Below, piece by piece: positions 42,546-53,984 of a stretch of 64,000 nt of DNA. Positions within the stretch are counted from its first letter, which is position 1; every line of letters begins with the position of its first letter. The notes below the pieces were generated by a model. The model worked only from the letters and a program-made list of their open reading frames with translations. It did no database searches and was not told the origin of the DNA. The translations under genes were made by a program, and so were the position numbers. The DNA is from Diplolepis rosae (taxonomy: Eukaryota; Arthropoda; Insecta; Hymenoptera; Diplolepididae): positions 3,763,001 to 3,827,000 of the forward strand of contig JAPYXD010000695.1 in the NCBI GenBank assembly GCA_030998225.1. Direction: 5' to 3'.

Positions 42546-42606
42546 ATTTTTGGCAAAAAAATTAATTCTTGTTCATTTTATCACGTCAATATCAAACACC
42601 CTAGTA

Positions 42607-42794
42607 CACTGAGAAAAAAATGCTATTGAATCAAAAGCATTTCTTTCTAAAAGCATGTATACTATTAATCCATAAAAATATACTACAAGAACCAATAAAT
42701 ATGTTACTAATTCCATAGCATATTGATTTGAATCCATGATATACATGCTTTTGTAAAGAAATGCTTTTGATTCAATAGCATTTTTTTCTCAGTG
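42607..42794. mobile_element. MITE family F5 (CACTGAGAAAAAAATGCTAT), 188 bp
   Basis: TA at 42605-42606 and 42795-42796. Ends CACTGAGAAAAAAATGCTAT and ATAGCATTTTTTTCTCAGTG; arms include TTGATTCAATAGC-type and AAAGCATGTATA words. The left TA is shared with the right end of the mariner. Confidence 0.9.
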
Positions 42795-42796
42795 TA

Positions 42797-43320
42797 GATT
42801 ATAAGGAAATATTTGGTTGAGTCAACAAAATTTTTGTTGGTTTAACCAAATATTCTGAGTACTTCTAATGATTTTCAAGTATTTACCAGATTCAAACAAA
42901 AAAAAGTGGTTAATCAATAAAATACTTTGTCGATTCAACAAATTTTTTCTTCTGAGTGAATATAAAATAAACATTACCTTTACTTTCTAATCGTCAAATA
43001 CAAAGGTCATTCATAATTTCACTCTGTATTTTTCTTTCACTAATTTCAATCAGTGAGTCGTTTGTAGCTATTCAATCAATTTATTAAGTACAAATAAATG
43101 CAAAATCAGATAAAATTAACTGGTTATATAGCTGAAAATGAGTCAATGAATGAAATCAGTAAAAGAACTACTAATTAAAATAAAAATTGTAATTGAAGTA
43201 AAAAAATTTTTTTTTTTTAAAGATTGATAAAACAGTTTCTTCTATACCAACATTATACTCTAACACAATAAAAATTGGAAGTTAATCAAAGTTTTTCACA
43301 ATCTAGGTAGTATAATAAAT
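42797..43320. repeat. AT-rich with a degenerate GGTTGAGTCAACA inverted repeat
   Basis: 42805-42960 has AATATTTGGTTGAGTCAACA and GATTCAACAAATTTTTTCTT ending CTGAGTG, another F-like MITE in decay. The remainder to 43320 contains AATCAGT words of the CTGATT family. No gene. Confidence 0.4.
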
Positions 43321-43830
43321 CTTTCATGCAGAAATGGAAATTCCGACCGACTGAGTAAATCCTTAAAGGAGTGCATCAGACCTTTAAGGGCGTTTGCAAG
43401 TTTTTAAGCACGTACTATAGAAAACGGTGATGGTGAATCGAGTGGCAATAGATTCCGTATGTTGCAATAAATTTTCCGATTGAGTCGATCTACGACTACC
43501 GGATCAGCAATTTCTTTCACGGTCGTACATGCGTACGTGGAAAGGCTTTACTTTAAATTAATAATAAGTCCTTGCTACATTGACGCGTCCTCGATGTACT
43601 TGCATCGGGGGCAATGCGATGCCATTGGCTTTGAAAAAAATTATCCGGCTGCCGTGCGTACCGGCGATCTTTGCAAGAAAATCTCATAACTATGCGGGAA
43701 AAGTTAGGTTAAGAGACTTTGTGATATAGCCTCGCGCGACCGGTATCGTTCAATATTAATCGATTGCGGCCTCCGAGAAAAACATTGAGATTGTACACGT
43801 TATATTCTCCGGAAAGAAACTTTTTTTCAT
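43321..43830. other. Lower-AT unique island, function unknown
   Basis: Single-copy sequence with CGATCTACGACTACC, GTACATGCGTACG and GACCGGTATCG. The 69-residue plus frame (43480-43689) is not recognised. Possible exon or regulatory element. Confidence 0.3.
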
Positions 43831-44880
43831 CCTGTAACAGTTTACCGTCCCTGTTTTCGAAATCAACACATTTTTTTGTCTTTTCTATATCCTATTCGCA
43901 TAATATGCCAACTTTCGTAAAATTGTCTTAATCTTAGAAAATGCTTTTAATAGCTTCATACTCATCTTTAAATTTAAATGAAAAATAAAAATATTGCATT
44001 GAAATCAATGACAAACTCTTCACGATGCAATTACTTATTTTTTTCGGTGAAATTAATCATTTCTCATCAACTTGCAGTGAAAATGACTGATTTAGAGAAT
44101 TCGCATGAATTTTTAGCATTCCTACATTTTTCCTTTTTTATCATTTGTGTGAAACATGAAATTAAATAATTCCAATTGGGCAAATAAAATGTACCATATT
44201 TCTCTTCCTATTCTCTGAATCATAATAAATAAAAAACTGATAATTAAAATAGTGTACAATCGGTCATTAATTGCTTTAATGAAAAATTGCACTAGAAATT
44301 AGAAGTCTTCCATTCATTTTTAATCAAATTCCATAAATTCATTTGGAATTAAAATAGTATTAAATAAATTTGTGTAAATTAAATTACCACTATTTGAATC
44401 AGTAGAAAACTACTAGTATATATTTGTATTGTTATAAGAAATTTTATAACAAATTAGCATAATTGATACCAATATTACCGATTCCCAACTGTCGTTATGT
44501 TTTGCAAATTACAAAAAATATTTTTGATGAAAAATCAGATTTACAAAATTCAAAGAATTGGAGAATTGGAAAGTCGAAAGTAAAAGTAGTAATATATACG
44601 AAATTTGAAAAACATTATCTACTATTTTAAAATTGGTATTTTTATACGTTTAATTCATAAAAAATTATCACACTCAGTTTATAAAAATTTTACATCGAAA
44701 TTGAAAATTTAAAAATTAAGTTAAAGTTTATGATATACCTTTAAATAAGGAAGTTATTGCACGGAAATACGAATTTTAGAGAAAATATTTAGTCATACTT
44801 CCAGGAATAACGAAAATATTATAAATAGTATTGTTGCACCAAAAAAAATTGATTTCCGTTCATAAAATTTAAAACATTTG
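43831..44880. other. AT-rich, nothing identified
   Basis: No gene and no strong repeat; the plus frame at 43978-44169 is not recognised. Confidence 0.4.
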
Positions 44881-44884
44881 TAAT

Positions 44885-46230
44885 GAAGAACTCTTTAATA
44901 TTGAGTGAGTCAATATTTAACTAAGATGGAATTAGTGAGCAACTATTTATTATGCAATCAGTTAATATTGACTACTAATTAATGACGAATCATTTTATGC
45001 ATTTTATCAAAAGTCTGCTGACTTAAATACTGTCAAATTTTTACTGATTTAGGTTTACAGTAAACTTATCAGAACTCAGTTTATCTGTAAATTTAAATCG
45101 GCAAGGATTTGACTATATTTAAGTCAGCAGACTTTTAATCATGCATAAAATGATTCGTCATTAATTAATAATCAATATTTTACTGATAGCATACTAAGTG
45201 GTTGTTCATTGATTTCAGCTTAATTAAATTTTGACTATTGATTCATGAAAAATCATTTGATGTATAATCAAAAGTCTGCTGTCTTAAATATAGGAAAATT
45301 TTTACTGATTTGAATTTAGATATAAACTTATTATGACTCTATTTAAACTTCAAGTATTTCACTAATTAAAATCAGTGACTCTGATCTAATTCTATGATTC
45401 TGAATTAAATCACAAGCGATCCACCATTCGTTATGCAGTCATATATTACTGATTTGCAGTCGAAAATTGAGTATCATGGAGTTCGATAGTAGTTACTGAT
45501 TTAAATTAGTGAAAAACTTAAAGTTTAAATAAAGAGAGTACTGATTAGTTTATCTCTAAACCTGAATCAGTAAAAATTTAATTGTTTTTAAGATAGCAGA
45601 CTTTTGATTATACTCTAAATTTGAATCAGTCAAAATCTACTGATTATCAGTGAAATTTGACTGATTCAAATAGCTAAAAAGAGGTTACTGTAAATGAGTC
45701 AAATTTCACTGATTATTTCAGTGAAAATTGACTGATTTGACAGTAAAAAATATTTCTTTCACTGATGCATCAGTGAAAATTAACTGATTTAACAGTGAAA
45801 AATATTTTTTCACTGATGAATCAGTAAAAAGGCAAATCACTGATTCAACCAGTGAAAATTTGACTGATTCAGATTTAGAGAGTACATAAAATGATTTTTC
45901 ATGAATTAATAGTCAAAAATTAACTAAGCTGAAATTAGTAAACAACTATTTATTATGTTATCAGTAAAATATTGACTGCCAAGTAATGACAACTCATTTC
46001 ATGCTTAACTAAAAGTCTGCTGACTTAAATACAGTCACATCTTTACTGATTTAAATTTACAGATAAACTGATTAGCACTTTATTTAAACTTCAAGTTCTT
46101 CATTATTTAAAATCAGTGACTTTGATTAAATTTTATAATACTCAAACTACCAGTGTCCCTTTTGTGACTACGCAGTAAATTCCGACTGGAAATCAGTAAT
46201 AAATGACTGCATAATAAAAAGTGTGATAAA
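44885..46230. repeat. CTGATT/AATCAGT-rich palindromic province, left block
   Basis: Alternating blocks such as AAAAGTCTGCTGACTTAAAT, GATAAACTGATTAGCAC and GAATGGTGGATCGCTTGTGA (complement) recur in both orientations. The piece 44930-45460 is the reverse complement of about 50385-50870, some 5 kb away. Interrupted by a MITE at 45609-45884. No coding capacity. Confidence 0.8.
45609..45884. mobile_element. CTGATT-type MITE (TACTCTAAATTTGAATCAGT), copy 1
   Basis: Ends TACTCTAAATTTGAATCAGT and ACTGATTCAGATTTAGAGAGTA; inside, CACTGAT..ATCAGTG words alternate. TA at both ends. Inserted into the province repeat: uninterrupted relatives near 50820 read directly from the left flank to ATAAAATGATTTTTCATG. 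Confidence 0.85.
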
Positions 46231-46620
46231 TTTTAATAACTCCACTTTTAACATTGTTGGGATGTATCTGAAGAATGGAATATTTGGAACAGATTTAAAT
46301 GTGAGAGGATGTGAGGAATGTGGAAAGTTAAGATTTTAATTGAAAAGATTAGGAGATTGACTCGAGGTCTTGCACGCGTGCTTCAGCAATCCGGTCCTGA
46401 TCGTTCTTGTTAGTTTCTTTGGAGTTATATCAATGAACGTTAAGTAAAGTGGTTGCTCGCGCACCTGCATCAGCATGCAATTCCCCTCGCAGGTTCTCAA
46501 TCGTGACTCGCCTTTACCGATCGTTACTGTTAACGTGAATTGCAGATGCTCGAGAATTATGAGACACGCTTACCAGATTTATCGTCGTTTTTCACTTTGA
46601 AAATTTTTCTCTCTGACAAG
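46231..46620. other. Lower-AT unique island
   Basis: 46370-46600 with GGTCTTGCACGCGTGC, GCACCTGCATCAGCATGC and GATCGTTACTGTTAACG. No long frame; candidate regulatory DNA. Confidence 0.25.
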
Positions 46621-46787
46621 CATTTCGCCACATTACTACAGGAAATTTGAAATTTACATGAACTAATTAATTTAATTGGTTAAATTTGCTACTTTATTTC
46701 AAACGTCTGATTAACTTTTATTATTTATATTAAATTTATATTCAAATTATTCCCATTATTTATATTTAATTTATATTTAAATTTAAA

Positions 46788-46881
46788 GAATTTGAAAATC
46801 TTTCTATGGAAAAAAAGACGCTTTCGACTGCGCTGGGATTCGAGCCCAGGTCTTTTTTTCCACAGAAAGATTTTCAAATTC
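46788..46881. repeat. Hairpin whose loop looks like a tRNA T-arm
   Basis: Arms GAATTTGAAAATCTTTCTAT.. (46788-46819) and the mirror (46850-46881), 32 bp with one mismatch. The 30-nt loop (46820-46849) read on the minus strand is CTGGGCTCGAATCCCAG plus CGCAGTCG: a 5-bp T-stem with 7-nt loop and near-consensus B box (GGCTCGAATCC), followed by what could be an acceptor 3' strand. No D-arm or anticodon arm is present, so this is not a tRNA gene. Possibly a tRNA fragment captured in a foldback. Confidence 0.5.
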
Positions 46882-47405
46882 TCTAAATATTGAATTCATT
46901 TGTATTTATTTGCGATACAAGACTTTGAAATTGTCTACGAGGACACCTGTCGACAACGTATCCTATCTGATACGCGACTAGTGATCCTCCGATAATGTAG
47001 GCAGTGACAAAAATTTCAAACTTAACTAATTAATTTGAAATATATTTAAATTTTTCATATTATTTATATTAAAATTATATTTTTATTTTTAGTCAAATTT
47101 TTTAAATTGAAATACTTAATTTATATTGAAATAGATGATTTTGTGTCAGGAAATACTCTAGTTATCGCTGATCCGAAGAAAATTGGAAAAACTTCATGGC
47201 GCCTCGTTTTGTTACGGATTGTCTCCCGTCTGAGTGGAACATGTATTTTTTTCAAGCGTGAAAATTCGATTCGACCATGAAAATCAAGGTCTAGGGACTT
47301 TCATGGTTAAGGTATGTGTCTGAGGGTTTTAAATCTACATCGAAATTTAAGCAGAGGAATGTCAATTGGGTGTTCAATGACATTTATAAAAATCATTGAA
47401 TTATC
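46882..47405. other. No gene identified
   Basis: A lower-AT patch (46915-47010: GGACACCTGTCGACAACG, TGATACGCGACTAGTG) in AT-rich DNA. Not recognised. Confidence 0.3.
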
Positions 47406-47410
47406 ATGAT

Positions 47411-47682
47411 ATTTGGTTCAGTCAGTAAAAATCTATTGATTATCAGTGAAATTTGACTGATTCAAATAGCTAAAAAGAGGTTACTGTAAATAAGTCAAAT
47501 TTCACTGATTACTTCAGTGGAAATCAACTGATTGACAAGTGAAAAATACCTTTTTCACTGATTCAATTAGTGAAAATTAACTGATTTGTCAGTGAAAAGT
47601 ATTTTTGCACTTATGAATCAGTGAAAAGACAAATTACTGATTCAATCAGTGAAAATTCGACTGATTCAGATTTAGAGAGTAA
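47411..47682. mobile_element. CTGATT-type MITE, copy 2
   Basis: GTCAGTAAAAATCTATTGAT through GACTGATTCAGATTTAGAGAGTA; internal order matches 45609-45884. The left tip is degraded. Confidence 0.8.
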
Positions 47683-47928
47683 CGAATTCCAACAGACAAA
47701 AGCGTAAAATTGCGAATTAGCAAAATGGAATTGAATTTAGTTGATTTAAATTGAAAATCAGCTAATGAGTTAATTAGTTGATTAGTAATTTAAAATTCCC
47801 TGTAGATGATTATATGAAACCTTGTGCTCTATTAATTCAAATCAGTTGTTTTGTCCACTGATTTAAATTAGTAACTGAATTCTAGTTACACAATCAGTTT
47901 TTTCTAACTGATTTGTCAGTTAATATGG
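47683..47928. other. CTGATT-word AT-rich spacer
   Basis: Loose AATCAGTT words; no gene. Confidence 0.35.
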
Positions 47929-48177
47929 CTAGAAAAACTTTGATATTTTCTTAATTTGAGATAAATAAACCTCAAAAAAGGAGTTCTCTCTTCGAACGTT
48001 TTTCTTCTTTAGTGGAAAAAATATCTCCAAATGGAGAAAAAGAATTTTCCGGTCATACGTTCCAATTTTCGTTTATTCAAAAAATCAAGATGAAATAAAC
48101 TGACGTTTCGGCACCTTCTTCGGGCCTTTATCAAGGTATAACAAATATTACATTCTGTAAAGATATTTAAACAATTT

Positions 48178-48465
48178 ATAAAACTTGGTACGTTTGCATT
48201 AGCTTTAGGGTCCATAAATGGAGAAGTCTATTTAATCAGACGTTTCGGCTCTGATCGGAGCCCTCATCTCTGCCATTTATTAAAATCTAGAAAATACAAA
48301 AAAGATGCTGTCGCTAATTTCACATATTTTTTCGGAATAACTAAAGAACTTGACATATGATACAAAAAAGAGTAGTTGATATGTTAATTTAAATCTGTAA
48401 TTCCAATGCAAACGTATCAAGTTGTATAAATTAAATCAAAAGGGTCAATACAATCTACCATTTTA
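48178..48465 (-). mobile_element. Hammerhead-family element nested in another member
   Basis: Flanked by the 15-bp direct repeat ATATTTAAACAATTT (48163-48177 and 48466-48480). Read on the minus strand: leader with TGTATTGACCC, body, core CGAGATGAG-type strand with GGCTC/GAGCC stem and GAAACG (48240-48285), end GGACCCTAAAGCTAATGC. Short tips AACTTGGTACGTTTGCATT (48181-48199) and the mirror (48405-48423) pair. Same leader and end words as the solo element at 5727-6052. Confidence 0.82.
48240..48275 (-). ncRNA. Hammerhead-like core in the nested element
   Basis: Minus strand: AGAGATGAG, GGCTC, 6-nt loop CGATCA, GAGCC, GAAACG. Helix II is perfect over 5 bp; the first strand reads AGATGAG where the consensus is CTGATGAG. 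Confidence 0.5.
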
Positions 48466-49347
48466 ATATTTAAACAATTTTATACAAACGATGAGTGTCA
48501 TTTAATAAATAAACGAAGCCATTAAAATACTAAAATCTATTTACCTTAAACATCGTAGCTTTTAGATATAATTTTTGTCACAGATAACAATTTGTGAGGA
48601 ACTCATATTTTTCTATAATATCCTGAGGTCTTTTTAAAAAACTTAAATAACATTATTTAAGTTTTTTAAAAAGACTTCTAAGGATATTTAATAAATAATT
48701 ATTAATTATTAAATTACAATAATATAAATTATTCAATTAATATCCTAAGAAGTCTTTTTAAAAAACATGAATAACGTTATTTAACTTATTAAATATTAAA
48801 TAAATAAAAAAATATTAAATAATGATAGTAAAGAAATAATTGATATCAATTAAATAATTAGAAATTAAATGATTCATAATTGAATAATTAATAATTAAAT
48901 GATTAATAATTATTTATTAAATTTCCTGAGAAGTCTTTTTAAAAAATTAAATAACGTTATTTAAGTTTCAAAAAGCTTCTCAGGATATTAATTGAATAAT
49001 TTATATCAATTGAATAATTAATAATTATTTTTTAAATTTCTTGAGGTGTTTACAAATTGTTATCTCGGATAAAAATTAGATCTAAAAGCTACGATGTTTA
49101 AGGTAAATAGATTTTAATATTTTAATGACTTCGATTATTTATTAAATAACACTCATCGTTTGTATAACATTGTTTGAATATCTTTACAGAATGTAATATT
49201 TTTTATACCTCAATAAAGGCCCAAAGGAGGTGCCGAAACGTCGGTTTATTTCATCTAGATTTTTTGAATAAACGAAAATTTGAACGTATGACCGAAAAAT
49301 TATTTTTCTCCATTTGGAGATATTTTTTCCACTAAACTAGAAAAACT

Positions 49348-50008
49348 GATTTTATAACTAGATTTTAGTCACACATTGAAGTTAGTAGAAAAAACAACTG
49401 ATTAAAATTGAGAGAATGAATGACTCCATTTTTGCAGAACAAATGAAAATGCAAGACCATTTTCTCGATGACGGGGTTCAAAATACTCACTGATTCATCA
49501 GTAAAAATGTCGATCGCTCTTTGAAACTGCGAACAAAAGTTTAGAGAGCAATTTCTCTTCTTACATTTTCCCATGTACATATTTTCTATTAAATAATTTA
49601 ATCTACAATGACAGTGTAATACACTTGATAAAGCTTGAGATATTATTCTCTGACAGTTTCGTATTATTGACTTGAAAATCTAAATCAAAATTTATAATGC
49701 TAATTTTCGAAGCATTAATCATTTAATAGTTCAAGAGGAATAAAATCTTGATGTAGAAGCTTGAGATTTTCAATCACAAAGAAAGCATGACAAATGTCTT
49801 TAATGACGCCATCATCTCTTGTTATCTCCTTGTGCTGATGCCTAAGATCTATTTTGCGGCAACTTCATACGTCCTCATTAACATACGTCCTTGCGTTACC
49901 TTCAGCCTCCTCATTCAGGATGAGAACAAACTGTTTTCCATAAAAGACCAATTGCATAATATCAATACTGACTCCTTGATCAAGACTCAACTCGTGTCTT
50001 TTCTTCAT
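49348..50008. other. Unique DNA, no supported gene
   Basis: A plus frame (49787-50086) has about 60 residues of ordinary composition (LIQDENKLFSIKDQ) before running into the ATT microsatellite, which makes its Y tail. I recognise no family. A minus frame at 49365-49580 is likewise unknown. Confidence 0.3.
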
Positions 50009-50010
50009 CA

Positions 50011-50048
<38 letters not shown>

Positions 50049-50090
50049 TTATTATTATTATTATTGTTTTATTATTATTATTTTAATTTT
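50009..50090. repeat. (ATT)n microsatellite
   Basis: Near-uninterrupted ATT/TTA triplets with two TTTT interruptions. Confidence 0.95.
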
Positions 50091-51850
50091 GCATAAAATG
50101 ATTTTTCATTTATTGTTAGTCAATATTTATCTGATAGCATATATAATAACTGGTTGTTCACAGATTTCAGCTTAGTTAATTTTTTACTACTAATTGCTGA
50201 AGAAGCATATTATGCATTAAAAAAAGTGTGCTGTCTTGAATAAAGTCAAATTTTTACTGATTTGGGTATATAGAGATAAACTTGTCAGTACTCTCTTTTT
50301 TTAATCTTTAAGCTTTTCACTAATTGAAATCAGTGACTCCGATCTAATTCTATGATAATCAATTTTCAACTGATAATCAGTAATATATGACTGCATAACG
50401 AATGGTGGATCGCTTGTGATTTAATTGAGAATCATAGAATTAGATCAGAGTCACTGATTTTAATTAGTGAAATACTTGAAGTTTAAATAGAGTCATAATA
50501 AGTTTATATCTAAATTCAAATCAGTAAAAATTTTCCTATATTTAAGACAGCAGACTTTTGATTATACATCAAATGATTTTTCATGAATCAATAGTCAAAA
50601 TTTAATTAAGCTGAAATCAATGAACAACCACTTAGTATGCTATCAGTAAAATATTGATTATTAATTAATGACGAATCATTTTATGCATGATTAAAAGTCT
50701 GCTGACTTAAATATAGCCAAATCCTTGCCGATTTAAAATTACAGATAAACTGAGTGCTGATAAGTTTACTGTAAACCTAAATCAGTAAAAATTTGACTGT
50801 ATTTAAGAAGGCAGATTTTTGATTATAGATAAAATGATTTTTCATGAATTAATGGTAAAAATTCAATTAAGCTGAAATCAATGAACAACCACTTATTTAA
50901 TATTAGTTAAAAATTTTCTGCCAAGTTATGACAAATCATTTTATGCGTAATTAAAAGTCTACTGACTTAAATATAGTCAAATCTTTATTGATTTAGGTTT
51001 AGAAATAAACTTATCAGTACTCTCTTTATTTAAACTTTAAGTTTTTCACTAATTTAAATCAGTAACTACTATCGAACTCCATGATACTCAATTTTCGACT
51101 GCAAATCAGTAATATATGACTGTATAACGAATTGTGGGTCGCTTGTGATTTAATTGAGAATCATAGAATTAGATCAGTCACTTATTTTATATAGTGAAAA
51201 ACTTGAAATTTAAATAGAGTGCTAATCAGTTTATTTGTAAATTTAAGTCAGTAAAGATGTGACTATATTTAAGTCAGCAAACTTTTAGTTATGCATAATG
51301 ATTTGTCATTAATTAGTATTTTTTAGTATTCATTTTATCCATAATTAGAAGTCTGCTGTCTTAAATACAGTAACATTTTTACTGATTTAGGTTCAGATAT
51401 AAACGTATCAGCACTCTCTTTATTTAAACTTCAAGTATTTCACTATTTAAAATCAGTGACTGATCTAATTCTATGATTCTCAATTAAATCACAAGTGACC
51501 CACTCTTCGCTATGCAATCATTTTCGATTACATAACGAATGGTGTATCGCTTGTTATTTTAATTGAGAATCATGGAATAAGACCAGTCACTGATTTTAAA
51601 CAGTGAAAAACTTGAAGTTAAATAGAGTCCTAATGAATTTATATCTAAATTCAAATCAGTAAAAAATTTACTGTTTTTAAGACAGGAGACTTTTGATTAT
51701 GCTCAAAATTATTTTTTAAGAATTAGTAGTAAAAAATTAACCAAGCTGAAATCAGTAAACAACTAGTTATGCTATCAGTAAAATATTGAAAACCAATTAA
51801 TGACAAATCAATTTATTCAATTTATTTAAACTTACAGTGTTTACTAATTC
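50091..51850. repeat. CTGATT/AATCAGT-rich palindromic province, right block
   Basis: Repeated blocks AAAAGTCTGCTGACTTAAAT, ACCAATTAATGACAAATCAA and GAATGGTGGATCGCTTGTGA in both orientations. The part 50385-50870 mirrors 44930-45460. Ends in a short (ATT)n at about 51852-51880. Non-coding. Confidence 0.8.
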
Positions 51851-52221
51851 TTCATTATTATTATTATTATTAGTATTGTCATTATTTATAATGAATTACG
51901 TTTTCTTTTTCATTTAAAAATTCAGCTGCCTTGTCAAAATTGTATTTTTCCATAAAAAATATTTTATTTGCGGACAAAATTAATGATTATAATAAATAAA
52001 TGGAAGAGTTTATTCCAGGGCAGAAACTGCGAAGCCTGGCTCTAACTCTGCATTGAACATTAAACCATGCCTGGGCCTGGACAAAGGCCCATGATTAAAA
52101 ATCTGAATGGTGGGATTACATATATTTTTCCCAGCAGACAATATTGTAATTGCGAGTACCAACATTGGCCCCTGGTATAAAATGGCACATTAAAGAGATG
52201 CGCCCATCCGTAATTTATTAC
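51851..52221. other. Short (ATT)n plus GCCTGGGCCTGG-word repeat
   Basis: 52015-52110 resembles the repeat at 17035-17485. No gene. Confidence 0.4.
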
Positions 52222-52463
52222 TACTCTCTAAATTTGAATCAGTCAAAATCTACTGATTATCAGTGAAATTTGACTGCTTCAAATAGCTAAAAAAAGGTTA
52301 CTGTAAATCAGTCAAATGACAGTAAAAAATATTTTTTTCACTGATGAATCAGTGGAAATTAACTGATTTAACAGTGAAAAATATTTTTTCACTGATGAAT
52401 TAGTGAAAAGGCAAATCACTGATTCAATCAGTCAATATTTGACTGATTAAGATTTAGACAGTA
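52222..52463. mobile_element. CTGATT-type MITE, copy 3
   Basis: TACTCTCTAAATTTGAATCA to GATTAAGATTTAGACAGTA; same internal order as copies 1 and 2, slightly shorter. Confidence 0.85.
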
Positions 52464-52465
52464 CC

Positions 52466-52592
52466 CAGTGGATATATTAAGAGTTGCTAAGTGATCGTTT
52501 CGTCGCAGTTTCTTGTTTCGTGACTGTGTCGAAGGTGACATTTTCACAGAACTGTTACGTAACGATTACTTAGGAACTGTGAATGTCCACTG
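52466..52592. repeat. Inverted repeat of 127 bp (CCAGTGGA)
   Basis: CCAGTGGATATATTAAGAGT..GATCGTT pairs with AACGATTACTTAGGAACTGT..TCCACTGG, arms of about 33 bp with mismatches, loop TCGTGACTGTGTCGAAGG. Directly abuts the preceding MITE. Confidence 0.65.
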
Positions 52593-53984
52593 GATAGATC
52601 GTGTTTTTTTAATTATATTTCGGTTCTTTCATGTTTCAACAGCCGATTATTATAATATTATTATAATTGCTGTAATTCTCTGTCTGCGTCAGATATGCGA
52701 TATATTTGGAAAACACTGTAATGGAATTGTAATGGTGCCTGGGTTGGCAATAAGGATATTATCGAGCAAGAGCTCTGCGGTAGGTAATTCGAGTTATTGG
52801 TCGTTATATCGGATTTGACTTGATAAAAGATACTGAAAGTGGTCGTAGTCGTTTGTTTAAAACCCGAGCTTTTAGTTTAAATACAAGACTTCGAACTCAA
52901 ATTTTTTGATTCATTCTACACGTATCCATAAAGCGATAACATTAGCATTCCAAGATGCTAATTAAAAGTTTCAACACTATTATATATATATATTTTTTTT
53001 TTCTACGATAACGTATAATTATTTATTTAACAATTGTTTACGTTATTAAAACTAGTCATTTATGAATTATCAAAATAGAAATTATCCATGAAACAATGTT
53101 TTATTTTCTTAATTTGAAATTTTTTCTATAATAGTACAAAAATGATTTTTTAAATTCAAATGAAAAAATTTAAGTTCATGATGTTAAGCTCACAAAAAAT
53201 GTATTGAAATTAAATACTTCTTTTATCAGTCGACAAATACTAATGAACATTTTTTGAATTTCTAAATTTAAGAGATTTTAAGATAAATTTTAAAATCTTT
53301 GGTAAAAAATAGTGCAAAAAGAAATTTCTGATTTTTCAAATAATTTGTTTTCTATAATTTTGTTTGAAAAATAATTTATTCAAGAATTCCTTTCAAATAT
53401 ACTAACTGAAGTTGACTTGGATTCCGATTAGATTCTTGATTTACGGTGATTTTTGAGACGTTACACATTATATAGTATAATTTCTGAAATGATTTTTGGC
53501 TACTGAGTTTCACAGTTTTATAATCTCGTTATCTTTTAATGTAAATCCTAATGCAAATGATTTAAGGTGAATTTAGCCATTAACATAACCTCAAAGTGAA
53601 TAACAATTTGTAGAAGCAGAAAAAATGGAATCAAAATTGATTGCAATACACTTTAGCACAAGCAACAACACATTTTTTAGAAAAAATTGGTTTGGGTCGA
53701 AATTGTTCAATTAATAATTTTTTGGCATTTTATATTTGCTCTTAAGATCGGATAGCGCTTTCACACACTTCCAGCTGACCGAAAAAGAAAGGACGAGTTT
53801 TTGATAACCAGCCATTTTTTACCAATAGTTCTGGTTTTATCCATCAAAAACGTTTATATAAAAATAAAAAATTCGACTGCCCCACCAAAATTTACGATAC
53901 GAAAAAAATTAATTATTTCAAAGAAAAATATGGTGAATTTGCTTCTGACCATTTTTTTCATAGTAGTTATAAATTGTGTTTATT
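52593..53984. other. AT-rich, nothing firmly identified
   Basis: A 101-residue plus frame (52513-52818) starts inside the inverted repeat and is not recognised. A (TA)n tract lies near 52981. The frame at 53801-53986 belongs to a 157-bp-type repeat segment (TATCCATCAAAAACGTTTAT words). Confidence 0.35.

Larger units (their letters stand above)
39339..42604 (+). mobile_element. Mariner transposon carrying at least two later insertions
   Basis: TA (39337-39338) then CCATGGTGTTTGATATTGAC; the far end is the complement of GTCAATATCAAACACCCTAG followed by TA (42605-42606). These matched terminal repeats bracket transposase pieces at 39515-39976, 40235-40400 and 42370-42545, all plus strand and in order. 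The extra length is an F1 MITE (39987-40234), a TTAA foldback (40706-42115) and a CCAGAAA/CCTGGTTAC-bearing segment (42120-42365). Stops and frameshifts show that the mariner is long dead. Confidence 0.9.
47940..49336 (+). mobile_element. Large hammerhead-family foldback, itself invaded
   Basis: The 11-bp repeat CTAGAAAAACT lies at 47929-47939 and 49337-49347. Leader about 68 bp, then arms: left 48008-48180 plus 48481-48600 (split by the nested element), right about 49050-49335. Tips GTGGAAAAAATATCTCCAAA and the mirror. The left arm has a minus-strand motif and the right arm a plus-strand motif with GGC..GCC stem and CCGAAACG (about 48100-48137; 49197-49235). The centre (48610-49045) is a set of TTTTTAAAAAAC/AGTCTTTTTAAA palindromes. 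Non-coding; the 68-residue frame across the left arm is an artefact. Confidence 0.78.

Noticed and set aside
46820..46849. A tRNA gene
   Set aside because: Only a T-arm and possible acceptor strand are present; no D-arm, anticodon arm or A box within the hairpin.
49787..50086. A 99-residue protein with a poly-tyrosine tail
   Set aside because: The tail is an ATT microsatellite; the remaining 60 residues resemble no known family.
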